This document shows, in pieces, positions 27,647-38,818 of a stretch of 64,000 bases of DNA. The DNA comes from Chromobacterium subtsugae (GTDB taxonomy: Bacteria; Pseudomonadota; Gammaproteobacteria; Burkholderiales; Chromobacteriaceae). How positions within the stretch are numbered: the stretch's first letter is position 1; each line of letters begins with the position of its first letter. The translations under genes and the position numbers were made by a program. The notes beneath the pieces were generated by a model that saw only the letters and a list, made by a program, of their open reading frames with translations, was not told the origin of the DNA and did no database searches. The stretch is taken from contig NZ_JYKA01000008.1 of the NCBI RefSeq assembly GCF_001676875.1, positions 62,001 to 126,000 on the forward strand, read 5' to 3'.

Positions 27647-28186
27647 ATGATTTATATCAATGATCAGCCCGCGCCCGGGCAAGACGGCGTGGAAGACGCG
27701 GATCAGCAGCCGGCGTTTTTCGCCGTTTCGCCGCAGAAGCTTTTCGTCATGTCGCTGAGCACGCTGGGGATGTACCAGGTCTACTGGATGTATCGCCACT
27801 GGCAGCGGGTGAAGCAGCGGGAAGGCAGCGATATCTGGCCTTTCTGGCGCGCGCTGTTCGGCTATTTCTTTTGCTACGCGCTGTTCCGCCGCATTCACGA
27901 CGACTGCGAGCGCGCTAGCGTGGAAGGGCTGGCGGCCGGGCCGCTGGCGGCGGGTTGGGTTGTCATCTGCCTGCTGTGGAAGCTGCCCGAGCCTTACTGG
28001 CTGGTCAGCCACGCCGCGATCCTGCTGCTGTTGCCGGTGCAGGCGGCGGCGTGCCGGGCCAACGAGGCGCTGGCTCCCGGCCATGCGCGCAACGACGGCT
28101 ACAGCGGCTGGAACATCGCCGCGATTGTGTTGGGCGGCATACTCTGGCTGCTGGCCATCTACGGCATGTTTTTCATCAAGAACTGA
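27647..28186 (+). CDS. Polytopic membrane protein, DUF4234-like
   Basis: The 179-residue protein has an acidic 30-residue N-terminus, then FAVSPQKLFVMSLSTLGMYQVYWMYRHWQRVKQ, a first-helix pattern seen in DUF4234-type membrane proteins, and three further hydrophobic segments (about residues 98-112, 120-135 and 155-175). Function unknown. It stands alone, divergent from ccoG. Confidence 0.7.
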   Translation: MIYINDQPAPGQDGVEDADQQPAFFAVSPQKLFVMSLSTLGMYQVYWMYRHWQRVKQREGSDIWPFWRALFGYFFCYALFRRIHDDCERASVEGLAAGPLAAGWVVICLLWKLPEPYWLVSHAAILLLLPVQAAACRANEALAPGHARNDGYSGWNIAAIVLGGILWLLAIYGMFFIKN

Positions 28187-28375
28187 GGCGCCTGCCGCGC
28201 CCATCACTCTCCCGGATCCTGCCAGTCCTGCGCCTTCCCATGTTCCCATCCTGTCGGCGGCGGGTCGCTTCGGCGCGCCCGCCGCCGGTGCTATGTTGGC
28301 AAGCAATTGAGCAGCTTGTGGCGCGATGCGCGGATGAATTCCGCACCCGCATCGCGACTCCGGGAGGGGTGGAAT

Positions 28376-28831
28376 ATGTGGTGGCCGTTTTTATTGCTGG
28401 GCTTGGCCTATTGCGCGTTGGGCTTGCTGCCGCGCGAGGCGCTGGCGGGGCCGAATAGGTTTTCTTCCGGCGCCGGTGCGCCGGAAACCGGGCTTAGCCG
28501 GATGGAGCTCCGCAGCCGCGGCGTCTGCGCCCGCTTTGCGATAGTGGGTGTTTTGACGCCTGCGGCGGTACTGCTGCTGGCGCCGTCTCCCTCTGAGGAG
28601 AGCAGGCCCTTTGTGCTGTACTTCATGCTGCCGACAGCCATGTTTTTGGCATTGTTTCCCTCTTGTCTGGCCGGGTGGCTTTTTACCCGCGTGATCCGCA
28701 AAGTGATCGCGGGCAGCGGCTACGAGCGGGCGCGAGCTGTGGCGCCCAGAACCGGCGGTTTGTGCAGCTTGCTGGCGGTATGGGGGGCGGCGGATTTTTG
28801 CTCTGCATCGGTGGAGGCCGCAGTGACATGA
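28376..28831 (+). CDS. Small membrane protein, hypothetical
   Basis: The 151-residue protein has hydrophobic segments at residues 2-20, about 53-70 and about 80-105. I chose ATG 28376 because GGAGGGG lies at an ideal distance; the frame also opens upstream at 28307. No family recognised. Its TGA overlaps the ATG of the next small frame (ATGA), suggesting translational coupling. Confidence 0.55.
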   Translation: MWWPFLLLGLAYCALGLLPREALAGPNRFSSGAGAPETGLSRMELRSRGVCARFAIVGVLTPAAVLLLAPSPSEESRPFVLYFMLPTAMFLALFPSCLAGWLFTRVIRKVIAGSGYERARAVAPRTGGLCSLLAVWGAADFCSASVEAAVT

Positions 28832-28920
28832 TAGTCATCATGTTGATCTTGTTTTCCGTCGCCGGCTTGCCCGGCGGGGCGCTGTCCGGCTTGCTATGTC
28901 GGAGACTGTTGACGCTTTAA
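28828..28920 (+). CDS. 30-residue hydrophobic small protein coupled to the preceding gene
   Basis: The frame starts in the ATGA overlap with the previous stop codon, with GGAGG ten bases upstream. It encodes MIVIMLILFSVAGLPGGALS and GLLCRRLLTL, a single membrane segment with a basic C-terminal end, the layout of small membrane proteins that bind larger partners. It is too short for family recognition. It is placed before the TPR gene, 68 bases away. Confidence 0.45.
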   Translation: MIVIMLILFSVAGLPGGALSGLLCRRLLTL

Positions 28921-28988
28921 CCCGGCCACGAGCCTGCGCGTCGTGCGGGGGCATTGCCGGCTTCCGTGATGAATTGGGAGAATGCGAT

Positions 28989-29654
28989 ATGAAAAAGATG
29001 ATTCTCGCCTGTAGTCTGCTGTTGGCCTTCGGCGTGGCCCAGGCCCAGCCTTACGGCCATTTCGACATGCGCCAGATGCTGATGCCGCATGCCGAGGGCG
29101 ATGCGTCGTACCGGCTGAACCTGGAGTATCTGGACCGCGTGCTGGACGATCTGGCCGGACACGCGCGCAACTATCCGCCCGCGTTCGACAGCCAAGGCGA
29201 CAAGCGCCAGGCCCTCAATGACGCCAAGAAACTGTCCGACATGCTGGAAATCGTCGCCGGCGGCGGCCAGGCCGACACCGAACTGCTGATGCGGGCCGGT
29301 TTCCTGAACAGCATGGCTTACAACCTGGACGTGCCGAAGTCCGGCGGGCGAGCCCAGGCCGCCTTCGCCGCCGTACTGCAAAGAGAGCCGGACAACGCCA
29401 ACGCCCACTATCTGTACGGCAGCTTCCTGGCCGGCATGGGACATGCCAAAGAAGCGCTGCCGCATCTGGACCGGGCAGTGGAGCTGGGCCAGCAGGAGGC
29501 GCTCTACTCGCTGGGCATGGCCTATCTGGCGCTGGGCGACAAGGCCGCCGCGTTGCGCGAGCTGGAAGCCTATCAAGCCGGCCATCCGAACGACCGCAGC
29601 GTAGGCGGCCTCATCGAAGCCGTGCGCAGCGGCGCCGGTTCGGTGCAGCGCTAG
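28989..29654 (+). CDS. Exported TPR-repeat protein
   Basis: The 221-residue protein has a signal peptide (MKKMILACSLLLAFGVAQAQ) and TPR-like helical pairs in the second half (AAFAAVLQREPDNANAHYLYGSFLAGMGHAKEALPHLDRAVELG, ALYSLGMAYLALGDKAAALRELEAY). It is periplasmic and probably a protein-protein adaptor. GGGAGA precedes the chosen ATG; the frame extends upstream without a good ribosome site. Its stop and that of the convergent chemoreceptor gene lie in a GCTAGC-GCGG-GCTAGC inverted repeat (29650-29665). Confidence 0.8.
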   Translation: MKKMILACSLLLAFGVAQAQPYGHFDMRQMLMPHAEGDASYRLNLEYLDRVLDDLAGHARNYPPAFDSQGDKRQALNDAKKLSDMLEIVAGGGQADTELLMRAGFLNSMAYNLDVPKSGGRAQAAFAAVLQREPDNANAHYLYGSFLAGMGHAKEALPHLDRAVELGQQEALYSLGMAYLALGDKAAALRELEAYQAGHPNDRSVGGLIEAVRSGAGSVQR

Positions 29655-29660
29655 CGCGGG

Positions 29661-31001
29661 CTAGCTGCCCCGCGGCGGGTGGGTCGAGTTGGCCTGCACC
29701 GCGGAGAAATGGTTGACCACGTCGGCCAGCTGCGAAGTGCTGGCGCGGATCTCGTCTATCGAGGTGCTGGCCACGCTGGCGTGTTCCTCGCCCAGCTGGG
29801 CCTTGACCAGCATTTCGTGGATGCTGTCGGTGGCGCTGCCGGTGCCGGTCTTGATGTCGTCTATCATCTCGGTCACCTCCTTGGTGGAGGCGCTGGTGCG
29901 TTCGGCCAGCTTGCGCACCTCGTCGGCCACCACCGCGAAGCCGCGGCCTTGCTCGCCGGCGCGCGCCGCTTCGATCGCCGCGTTCAGCGCCAGCAGATTG
30001 GTCTGGTCGGCGATCTCATGGATGGTGTTGACGATGGTGGTGATGCGGCCGGTTTTCTGTTCCAGGTCTTCGATCAGCCGGGCCGACTTGCCGGCGCTGT
30101 CGGCGATCACGTTCATTGCCCGGATGGTGTCGCGGATCACCTGCTGGCCGTCGTTGGAGGCGCTGTCCGACGCCGCCGACAGCCGGTGAGCCTCCTGCAC
30201 CAGGCGCAGGTCTTCCTGGCGGGCGGTTTCCTGGTCGGAAATGTCGGTGGCGAATTTGATCACCTTGCATACCGCGCCATCGTCGTCGAAGATCGGGTTG
30301 TAGCTGGCTTCCAGCCAGACCGGCCGGCCCGATTTGTGGCGGCGCTCGAAGCGCCCGGTGACGAACACACCCTGTTTCAGCGTGCGCCACAGTTCCTCGT
30401 AGGCCGGGCTGTTGACGAAGTCGGCGGGGCAGAGGATGCGGTGGTGCTTGTCGACGATCTCATCGGCGCTGTAGCCAGTGGCGGCCAGGAAATTGGCGTT
30501 GGCGGCGAGAATCACGCCGTCCGGCGTGAACTCGATCACCGCCATCGAGCGCCCCACCGCTTTCATGGTGTTGCTCGCCTCGTGGGCGATCTTGACTTCA
30601 TGCGTGATGTCCAGCGCGAACTTGACCACCTTGACCACCTGGTTGTTGTGGTCGCGGATGGGGTTGTAGCTGGCCTCCAGCCAGACGGTGCGGCCATCCT
30701 TGGCGATGCGCCTGAACTGATCCTTGACGAAGCGCCCCTCGCGCAGCATTTGCCAGAAAGCCAGGTATTCCTGGCTGGCGGCGAGCTGCGGCGGGCAGAA
30801 CATGCGGTGATGCTTGCCGATGATCTCGGCGGCGGCATAGCCCATGGTCTGTTCGAAATTGGCGTTGGCGGCCAGGATGATGCCGTCGGGGCTGAATTCG
30901 ATGATGGCAGTCGACCGGTCCAGCGCATCCAGCACGCTTTTCTGCCCTTCCAGTTGCGACAGAGCGTGACTCAGGTCGGACTTCAGCTTTTGATTGAACA
31001 T
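29661..31001 (-). CDS. Soluble chemoreceptor with two PAS domains (BdlA/Aer-like)
   Basis: The 446-residue protein has two tandem PAS/PAC domains (about residues 20-140 and 142-262; each ends with WLEASYNPI... followed by KFAxDI), then a methyl-accepting signalling domain with the conserved hairpin tip [18 protein letters not shown] at about residue 345. There is no membrane helix, so it is cytoplasmic, and the PAS domains suggest haem or flavin-based oxygen/redox sensing. The architecture equals that of BdlA, the P. aeruginosa biofilm-dispersion protein. The signalling domain is short, with little room for methylation helices. No chemotaxis genes are adjacent. Confidence 0.88.
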   Translation of the reverse strand: MFNQKLKSDLSHALSQLEGQKSVLDALDRSTAIIEFSPDGIILAANANFEQTMGYAAAEIIGKHHRMFCPPQLAASQEYLAFWQMLREGRFVKDQFRRIAKDGRTVWLEASYNPIRDHNNQVVKVVKFALDITHEVKIAHEASNTMKAVGRSMAVIEFTPDGVILAANANFLAATGYSADEIVDKHHRILCPADFVNSPAYEELWRTLKQGVFVTGRFERRHKSGRPVWLEASYNPIFDDDGAVCKVIKFATDISDQETARQEDLRLVQEAHRLSAASDSASNDGQQVIRDTIRAMNVIADSAGKSARLIEDLEQKTGRITTIVNTIHEIADQTNLLALNAAIEAARAGEQGRGFAVVADEVRKLAERTSASTKEVTEMIDDIKTGTGSATDSIHEMLVKAQLGEEHASVASTSIDEIRASTSQLADVVNHFSAVQANSTHPPRGS

Positions 31002-31329
31002 GCTCAGATATCCTCAACGGATAGATGGTGTGCGCGCTTGTGTTTATTCGGTGTATGAAAGCCGCAACTGCTTAGTCAAGTGGCAAATGCGAGAGGCTGG
31101 CTTGTAGACAGGAGCGTGCATTCGGCGCCGCGGCGGATTTTGAAATCAGGCGGCGCCGGCTGGCGGCGAGCGCAGAGGGCTATGGATTTTCTGGTTCATC
31201 AGCGGAACGGGGGCTGCGTGGTGCGGCGCGGGACCCCGCTGGATGGCGTCAATCAGGCGGTCGATCCGGCGACGGCATGCGTTGAACGCGGCGGCCGCCG
31301 GCCCTATGCGCCGGCGGCGGCGCCGGTGT
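31002..31329. other. Intergenic region between chemoreceptor and marC
   Basis: No gene is supported. GAGGA just before 31001 (minus strand) is the chemoreceptor ribosome site. A strong stem GCCGCCGGC/GCCGGCGGC at 31294-31318 lies just past the marC stop and may stabilise or terminate its transcript, but has no U-tract. Confidence 0.4.
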
Positions 31330-31959
31330 TCAGCGCGTCAGCTGCGGAAACAGCCGGTAGACGCCGTCGACGATGATTTCCACCGATACCGCCGCCAGCA
31401 GCATGCCCATCACCCGGTTGACGATGTTGATGCCGGTCTGGCCCAGCAGGCGGGTGAGCGGCGAAGCCAGCACCAGCGCGCCGTAGCAGGTGATGGCGAC
31501 CAGCAGGCCGCTGATGAGCAGATAGACCACCTGCACCCAGGAATGGGCGGTGGTGGCGTAGATGATCACGGTGGAGATGGTGCCGGGGCCGGTCATCAGC
31601 GGGATGGCCATCGGCACCACCGCGATATTGGTCTTGTGGCCGGCTTCTTCTCTTTCTTGCTTGGTGGTTTTGGTGGGGCCAGGCTTGGCGTTCATCAGCG
31701 CGATGGCGATCAGCATCAGCAGGATGCCGCCGCCCACCTGAAACGAGCCTATGCTGATGCCGAGAAAGCGCAGCAGGGTCTGGCCGACCAGCGCGAACAG
31801 GCACAGCACCACGGCCACGGCGATGGCGGTGGTCTTGGCTATCTTCTGGCGTTCTTCCTGGCTGGCATTGGGCGTCAGGCTGATGAAAATGGGGATGGCG
31901 CCGAGCGGATTGACCAGCACCAGCAGGGCGATGAAGATTTTGGCGATTTCGATTTCCAT
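31330..31959 (-). CDS. marC: MarC-family integral membrane protein
   Basis: The 209-residue protein has six predicted membrane helices and the MarC/UPF0056 features FIALLVLVNPLGAIPIFISLTP at the N-terminus and PLMTGPGTISTVI in the middle. Despite the name the family has no proven part in multiple antibiotic resistance. I chose ATG 31959 as it gives the family N-terminus. Confidence 0.87.
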   Translation of the reverse strand: MEIEIAKIFIALLVLVNPLGAIPIFISLTPNASQEERQKIAKTTAIAVAVVLCLFALVGQTLLRFLGISIGSFQVGGGILLMLIAIALMNAKPGPTKTTKQEREEAGHKTNIAVVPMAIPLMTGPGTISTVIIYATTAHSWVQVVYLLISGLLVAITCYGALVLASPLTRLLGQTGINIVNRVMGMLLAAVSVEIIVDGVYRLFPQLTR

Positions 31960-32044
31960 GTCGCGGAGCTTACCTGTTAGCGTTGTCGGGCACATTCAAA
32001 GGGGGGACGCAAACCACCACGGCTGCGCCAGCGGCGCGGCGAAA

Positions 32045-32071
32045 AGAAAAAAACCGGCATCCCTGCCGGTT
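32045..32071 (-). terminator. Intrinsic terminator of the pilU-yffB-dapE unit
   Basis: AACCGGCA (32052-32059) pairs with TGCCGGTT (32064-32071), and on the minus strand is followed by seven T (complement of 32045-32051). It lies 23 bases after the dapE stop. Confidence 0.88.
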
Positions 32072-32094
32072 TCAGCATAGCGAAGCGGCGGCGC

Positions 32095-34752
<2,658 letters not shown>

Positions 34753-34781
34753 TCAGTGTAGCCGCGCCGGCGGCGGGCAAC

Positions 34782-34810
34782 AAAAAACCGCCGGGCGGGG
34801 CGCGGCGGTT
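34782..34810 (-). terminator. Intrinsic terminator of fadD
   Basis: AACCGCCG (34786-34793) pairs with CGGCGGTT (34803-34810); on the minus strand it is followed by a run of T (complement of 34782-34787). It lies 23 bases after the fadD stop. Confidence 0.87.
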
Positions 34811-34832
34811 GCTGGGACGGCGGATGCGTCCG

Positions 34833-36512
34833 TCAGGCCGGTTTGGCGGTTTCCTGGTCGCGCAGCGCGCGGCGCAGGATCTTGCCGACGTTGGTCTTGG
34901 GCAGCTCGCTGCGGAACTCCACCAGCTTGGGCACTTTGTAGCCGGTGAGGTTTTCGCGGCAGTGACGGATGATGTCCTTGTCGGTGAGGGCGGGGTTCTT
35001 CTTCACCACGAACACCTTGACCACCTCGCCCGATTTGTCGTCGGGCACGCCGATGCAGGCCACTTCCAGCACGTCCGGGTGGCTGGCCACCACGTCTTCG
35101 ATCTCGTTCGGATAGACGTTGAAGCCGGATACCAGAATCATGTCCTTCTTGCGGTCCACCAGCTTGACGAAGCCTTCCGGCGTGACCATGGCCATGTCGC
35201 CGGTGGCGAGGAAGCCGTCGGCCCCCAGCACCTTGGCGGTTTCATCCGGGCGCTGCCAGTAGCCGCGCATCACCTGCGGGCCGCGGATGCACAATTCGCC
35301 TTGCTCGCCCTGGGCCACCGGCTTGCCTTCGGCGTCGCGGATCTCGATGTCGGTGGACGAAATCGGCAGGCCGATGGTGCCGTTGTATTCCTTCAGGTCC
35401 ATCGGATTGATGCAGGCGGCCGGGCTGGTTTCGGTCAGGCCGTAGGCTTCGGCCAGGGTCACGCCGGTCACGGCCTTCCACTTGTCCGCCACCGCTTTTT
35501 GCACCGCCATGCCGCCGCCCAGCGTCAGGCGCCAGGTGGAGAAGTCCAGCTTGGAGAATTCCGGGTGGTTCAGCAGCGCGTTGAACAGGGTGTTGACGCC
35601 GGTGATGCAGGTCACCGGGTATTTCTTCATCTCCTTGATGAAGCCCGGGATATCGCGCGGATTGGTGATCAGCAGGTTGAGCGCGCCCATATTGGTGAAC
35701 ACCATCAGATTGGCGGTCAGCGAGAATATATGGTACAGAGGCAGCGCGGTGACGATCACTTCCTGGCCTTCGCGGATCAGCGGTTTGACCCAGGCGTTGG
35801 CCTGCAGCATGTTGGCGACGATGTTCTTGTGCAGCAGCTCCGCGCCCTTGGCCACGCCGGTGGTGCCGCCGGTGTATTGCAGGAAGGCGATGTCGTCGTG
35901 GGTCAGCGCCGGCTTGACGTAAGGCTTGGCCGCGCCGGCGGAGAGGGCGTCGTTGAAGCGGATGTGGCCGGGAATGTGCCACGGCGGCACCATCTTCTTC
36001 ACCTTGCGCACCACGAAGTTGACCAGCGCGCCCTTGGCGAAGCCCAGCATGTCGCCGATGGAGGCGATCACCACGTTCTTCACCCGGGTGCGCGGCAGCA
36101 CCTGCTCCAGCACGCCGGCGAAGTTCTCCAGAATGACGATGGTTTCCGCGCCGGAGTCCTTCAGCTGGTGCTCCAGTTCGCGCGGGGTGTACAGCGGGTT
36201 GACGTTGACCACGATGCCGCCGGCGCGCAGCGTGCCGAACACCGCCAGCGGGTATTGCAGCAGATTGGGCATCATCACCGCCACGCGGTCGCCCTTCGCC
36301 AGGCCCAGCTTGTGCTGCAAGAAGGACGCGAACTGGCCGCTGAGCGCGTCCAGCTCCGCGTAGCTGAGCACCTTGCCCATGCAGGCGAGGGCGGGCCGAT
36401 CGCTGAATTTCTTGACGCTGCGGTCGAACACCTCGGTCACCGACTGGAACTGATTGATGTCGATTTCGTGGGCAACCCCAGCCTGGTAGTTTTTAAGCCA
36501 CACCTTGTCCAT
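34833..36512 (-). CDS. fadD: Long-chain fatty acid--CoA ligase
   Basis: The 559-residue AMP-forming enzyme activates fatty acids to acyl-CoA at the inner membrane before beta-oxidation. Motifs: LQYTGGTTGVAKGAELLH (AMP-binding P-loop, about residue 215), EAYGLTETSP, GDMAMV and the C-terminal catalytic lysine in TNVGKILRRALR. I chose ATG 36512 (MDKVWLKNY), the usual FadD start; the frame extends 14 codons upstream. A palindrome of the fatty-acid-regulator type lies about 125 bases upstream. Confidence 0.93.
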   Translation of the reverse strand: MDKVWLKNYQAGVAHEIDINQFQSVTEVFDRSVKKFSDRPALACMGKVLSYAELDALSGQFASFLQHKLGLAKGDRVAVMMPNLLQYPLAVFGTLRAGGIVVNVNPLYTPRELEHQLKDSGAETIVILENFAGVLEQVLPRTRVKNVVIASIGDMLGFAKGALVNFVVRKVKKMVPPWHIPGHIRFNDALSAGAAKPYVKPALTHDDIAFLQYTGGTTGVAKGAELLHKNIVANMLQANAWVKPLIREGQEVIVTALPLYHIFSLTANLMVFTNMGALNLLITNPRDIPGFIKEMKKYPVTCITGVNTLFNALLNHPEFSKLDFSTWRLTLGGGMAVQKAVADKWKAVTGVTLAEAYGLTETSPAACINPMDLKEYNGTIGLPISSTDIEIRDAEGKPVAQGEQGELCIRGPQVMRGYWQRPDETAKVLGADGFLATGDMAMVTPEGFVKLVDRKKDMILVSGFNVYPNEIEDVVASHPDVLEVACIGVPDDKSGEVVKVFVVKKNPALTDKDIIRHCRENLTGYKVPKLVEFRSELPKTNVGKILRRALRDQETAKPA

Positions 36513-36637
36513 AAATCCGGGTTTCTCCGTCGTGCAGGTTGTTTTAGCGAGCATCGCCCCCGGCGGGCCGGAGGCGAATCGGTTTAGCGTGTCGCTATTT
36601 TTTTAGTCGTTGTCTTGGCGGCTTCGGGCCGCTGCGC

Positions 36638-36653
36638 TCAAACTTGGGTTTGA
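36638..36653. promoter_or_regulatory. PsrA/FadR-type palindrome upstream of fadD
   Basis: TCAAAC-TTGG-GTTTGA is a perfect inverted repeat and matches the CAAAC-N(2-4)-GTTTG operator pattern known for the TetR-type fatty acid sensor PsrA. It lies between fadD and the divergent rimP operon, and fits control of fadD by acyl-CoA or free fatty acid. The regulator gene is not in the window. Confidence 0.6.
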
Positions 36654-36742
36654 TCCGCGGTAATGTACCGTAACTGAAATCGTCTCGCAAAAATTGTCTG
36701 GCATAGCCCGGCCTCCGGCTGGAGGCGGGAGGGGCTACAAGG

Positions 36743-36771
36743 TTTTCTTTTCTTTGGAAATAGGTTACAAT
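36743..36771 (+). promoter_or_regulatory. Candidate sigma-70 promoter of the rimP operon
   Basis: TACAAT at 36766-36771 is a good -10; 17 bp upstream TTTTCT (36743-36748) is a weak -35. Transcription would start near 36778, just before the leader hairpin. Confidence 0.5.
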
Positions 36772-36785
36772 CGCAGCGGTTAGGG

Positions 36786-36807
36786 ATGGGCGTTTCGCCC
36801 ATTTTTT
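36786..36807 (+). terminator. Leader hairpin with U-tract before rimP (attenuator-like)
   Basis: ATGGGCG (36786-36792) pairs with CGCCCAT (36796-36802) around a TTT loop, followed by TTTTT. It has the form of an intrinsic terminator only 17 bases ahead of the rimP start and right after the candidate promoter, so it may attenuate the operon. Confidence 0.6.
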
Positions 36808-36823
36808 ATTTGTGGAAAAAGCA

Positions 36824-37249
36824 ATGGATGTTCGTTTGCTGCTGGAAAGCACACTGCAGGGGTTCGGCTACGAGTTGGTCGATTTTGAAATCACCCCGGG
36901 TGGCGGTTTTCGCGTATTTATCGACAAGCCCGGTGGCATCACCGTGGAAGACTGCGTGCTGGTGAGCAATCACCTCACTCGACTCTTCATGGTCGAGAAC
37001 GTGGACTACGAGCGGCTGGAAGTGTCTTCGCCGGGCCTGGATCGTCCTCTGAAGAAGGAAGCCGATTTTGTCCGTTTCGCAGGTCAGCTCGCCAAGATCA
37101 AGACGCGCATGCCGATCGAGCAGCAGAAGAAATTTACCGGTCGTCTTGCCGGGGTCGAAGACGGCTCCGTGAAGCTTGAGGTGGATGGCCGCATCGTGGC
37201 GATACCGTTTGCCAATATCGACAAGGCCAGGATTGAGCCTGAGTTTTGA
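36824..37249 (+). CDS. rimP: Ribosome maturation factor RimP
   Basis: The 141-residue protein is needed for 30S subunit maturation. The N-terminal domain ([47 protein letters not shown]) and [18 protein letters not shown] are diagnostic. ATG 36824 was chosen over an upstream GTG in the same frame. It is the first gene of the rimP-nusA-infB cluster, with nusA 51 bases downstream. Confidence 0.95.
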   Translation: MDVRLLLESTLQGFGYELVDFEITPGGGFRVFIDKPGGITVEDCVLVSNHLTRLFMVENVDYERLEVSSPGLDRPLKKEADFVRFAGQLAKIKTRMPIEQQKKFTGRLAGVEDGSVKLEVDGRIVAIPFANIDKARIEPEF

Positions 37250-37300
37250 GGTCGGCGCGGCACTGGGCCACGTAAAAGGACAAAATTCGGAGAGGAATGC

Positions 37301-38779
37301 ATGAGTCGCGAGATTTTGTTGCTGGTGGATGCCCTGGCGAGCGAAAAGAATGTCAGCAAGGATGTGGTGTTTTCCGCCCTTGAGATGGCGCTTGCTTCGG
37401 CAACCAAAAAGAAGTTTACCGATGACGAGATGGATGTGCGCGTCGAGATCGACCGCCACACCGGTCAGCATCAGACCTTCCGCCGCTGGACGGTGGTGGA
37501 GGACGACCTGCTTGAGTCCGAGAGCAAGGAAATCGGTCTGACCGACGCCCGCGAGCGCGATCCGCGGGTGGAGGTCGGTGCCGTCATCGAAGACGCGATG
37601 GAAGCGGTCGAGTTCGGCCGCATCGGCGCGCAGACCGCCAAGCAGGTGATCCTGCAGCGCATCCGCGACGCCGAGCGCGAGCAGCTCCTGAACGAGTTCC
37701 TGCAGCGCCGCGAGCACCTGGTGATCGGCACCATCAAGCGCATCGAGCGCGGCAACGCCATCGTCGAGTGCGGCAAGCTGGAAGCCGTTCTGCCGCGCGA
37801 CCAGATGATTCCGAAGGAAAACCTGCGCGTGGGCGACCGCGTGAAGTCCTACCTGCTGCGCATCGATCGCCAGGGCCGCGGCCCGCAGCTGATCCTGTCG
37901 CGCACCGCGCCGGAATTCCTGACCAAGCTGTTCGAGCTGGAAGTGCCGGAGATCGACGAAGGCATGCTGGAAATCCGCGCTGCCGTGCGCGACCCGGGCA
38001 TGCGCGCCAAGATCGCCGTCAAGGCCAACGACGCGCGCATCGATCCGCAAGGCACCTGCATCGGCATGCGCGGCTCCCGCGTACAGGCCGTCACGCAGGA
38101 ACTGGCGGGCGAGCGGGTCGACATCGTGCTGTGGGCGCCGGAACCGGCCCAGTTCGTGATCAACGCGCTGTCGCCGGCTGAGGTGAGCCGCATCATGGTG
38201 GACGAAGACAATCACAGCATGGACGTGATCGTCGAGGAAGAGCAGCTGGCGCTGGCCATCGGCCGCAGCGGCCAGAACGTCAAGCTGGCTGCAGAGCTGA
38301 CCGGCTGGTACCTGAACATCATGACCGTCGCCGAGGCGGAAGAGAAGAACCAGGCGGAAGACGCTGCGTTGCGTCAGCTGTTCGTCACCGCGTTGAGCGT
38401 GGACGAAGAGACCGCCGCGAAGCTGGTCGGCGAAGGTTTCGCCGCGTTGGAAGAAGTGGCCTATGTGCCGCTGGAAGAAATGCTGGAAATCGAAGGCTTC
38501 AACGAGGAGCTGGTGGGCGAGCTGCGTAGCCGCGCCCGTGATGCGCTCCTGACGCAGGCCATCGCGTCCGAAGAGCAGGTTGAAAATGTATCCGACGACC
38601 TGAAGGACGTTGAAGGCCTGGATGCCGAGCTGGTTCGCAAGCTGGCCGCAGGCGGCGTGTCCACCCGCGACGATCTGGCCGACCTGGCCGTTGACGATCT
38701 GGTGGACATGACCGGCATGGAAGCGGAAGCTGCACGCGCCATCATCATGAAGGCGCGCGAACACTGGTTCAACCAGTAA
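37301..38779 (+). CDS. nusA: Transcription termination/antitermination factor NusA
   Basis: The 492-residue protein binds RNA polymerase and nascent RNA. It has the N-terminal polymerase-binding domain (about 1-130), an S1 domain (about 135-200), two KH domains (about 230-345, including [22 protein letters not shown] and [18 protein letters not shown]), and two C-terminal acidic repeats (about 360-490) like those that bind alpha and N protein in E. coli. GGAGAGG precedes the ATG. Expected to autoregulate via the leader. Confidence 0.97.
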   Translation: MSREILLLVDALASEKNVSKDVVFSALEMALASATKKKFTDDEMDVRVEIDRHTGQHQTFRRWTVVEDDLLESESKEIGLTDARERDPRVEVGAVIEDAMEAVEFGRIGAQTAKQVILQRIRDAEREQLLNEFLQRREHLVIGTIKRIERGNAIVECGKLEAVLPRDQMIPKENLRVGDRVKSYLLRIDRQGRGPQLILSRTAPEFLTKLFELEVPEIDEGMLEIRAAVRDPGMRAKIAVKANDARIDPQGTCIGMRGSRVQAVTQELAGERVDIVLWAPEPAQFVINALSPAEVSRIMVDEDNHSMDVIVEEEQLALAIGRSGQNVKLAAELTGWYLNIMTVAEAEEKNQAEDAALRQLFVTALSVDEETAAKLVGEGFAALEEVAYVPLEEMLEIEGFNEELVGELRSRARDALLTQAIASEEQVENVSDDLKDVEGLDAELVRKLAAGGVSTRDDLADLAVDDLVDMTGMEAEAARAIIMKAREHWFNQ

Positions 38780-38818
38780 GGCTTTCTCGGGAAGTATTTA
38801 CGGAATTTGGGAAGACGC

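Noticed and set aside
26102-28306. A 734-residue minus-strand frame over ccoG and the next gene
   Set aside because: It is out of frame with ccoG, which is unmistakable, and crosses the divergent promoter region.
31002-31080. Sigma-28 flagellar promoter for the PAS chemoreceptor
   Set aside because: TAAG and CCGAATAA are present, but with the wrong spacing and an extra base in the -10 element.
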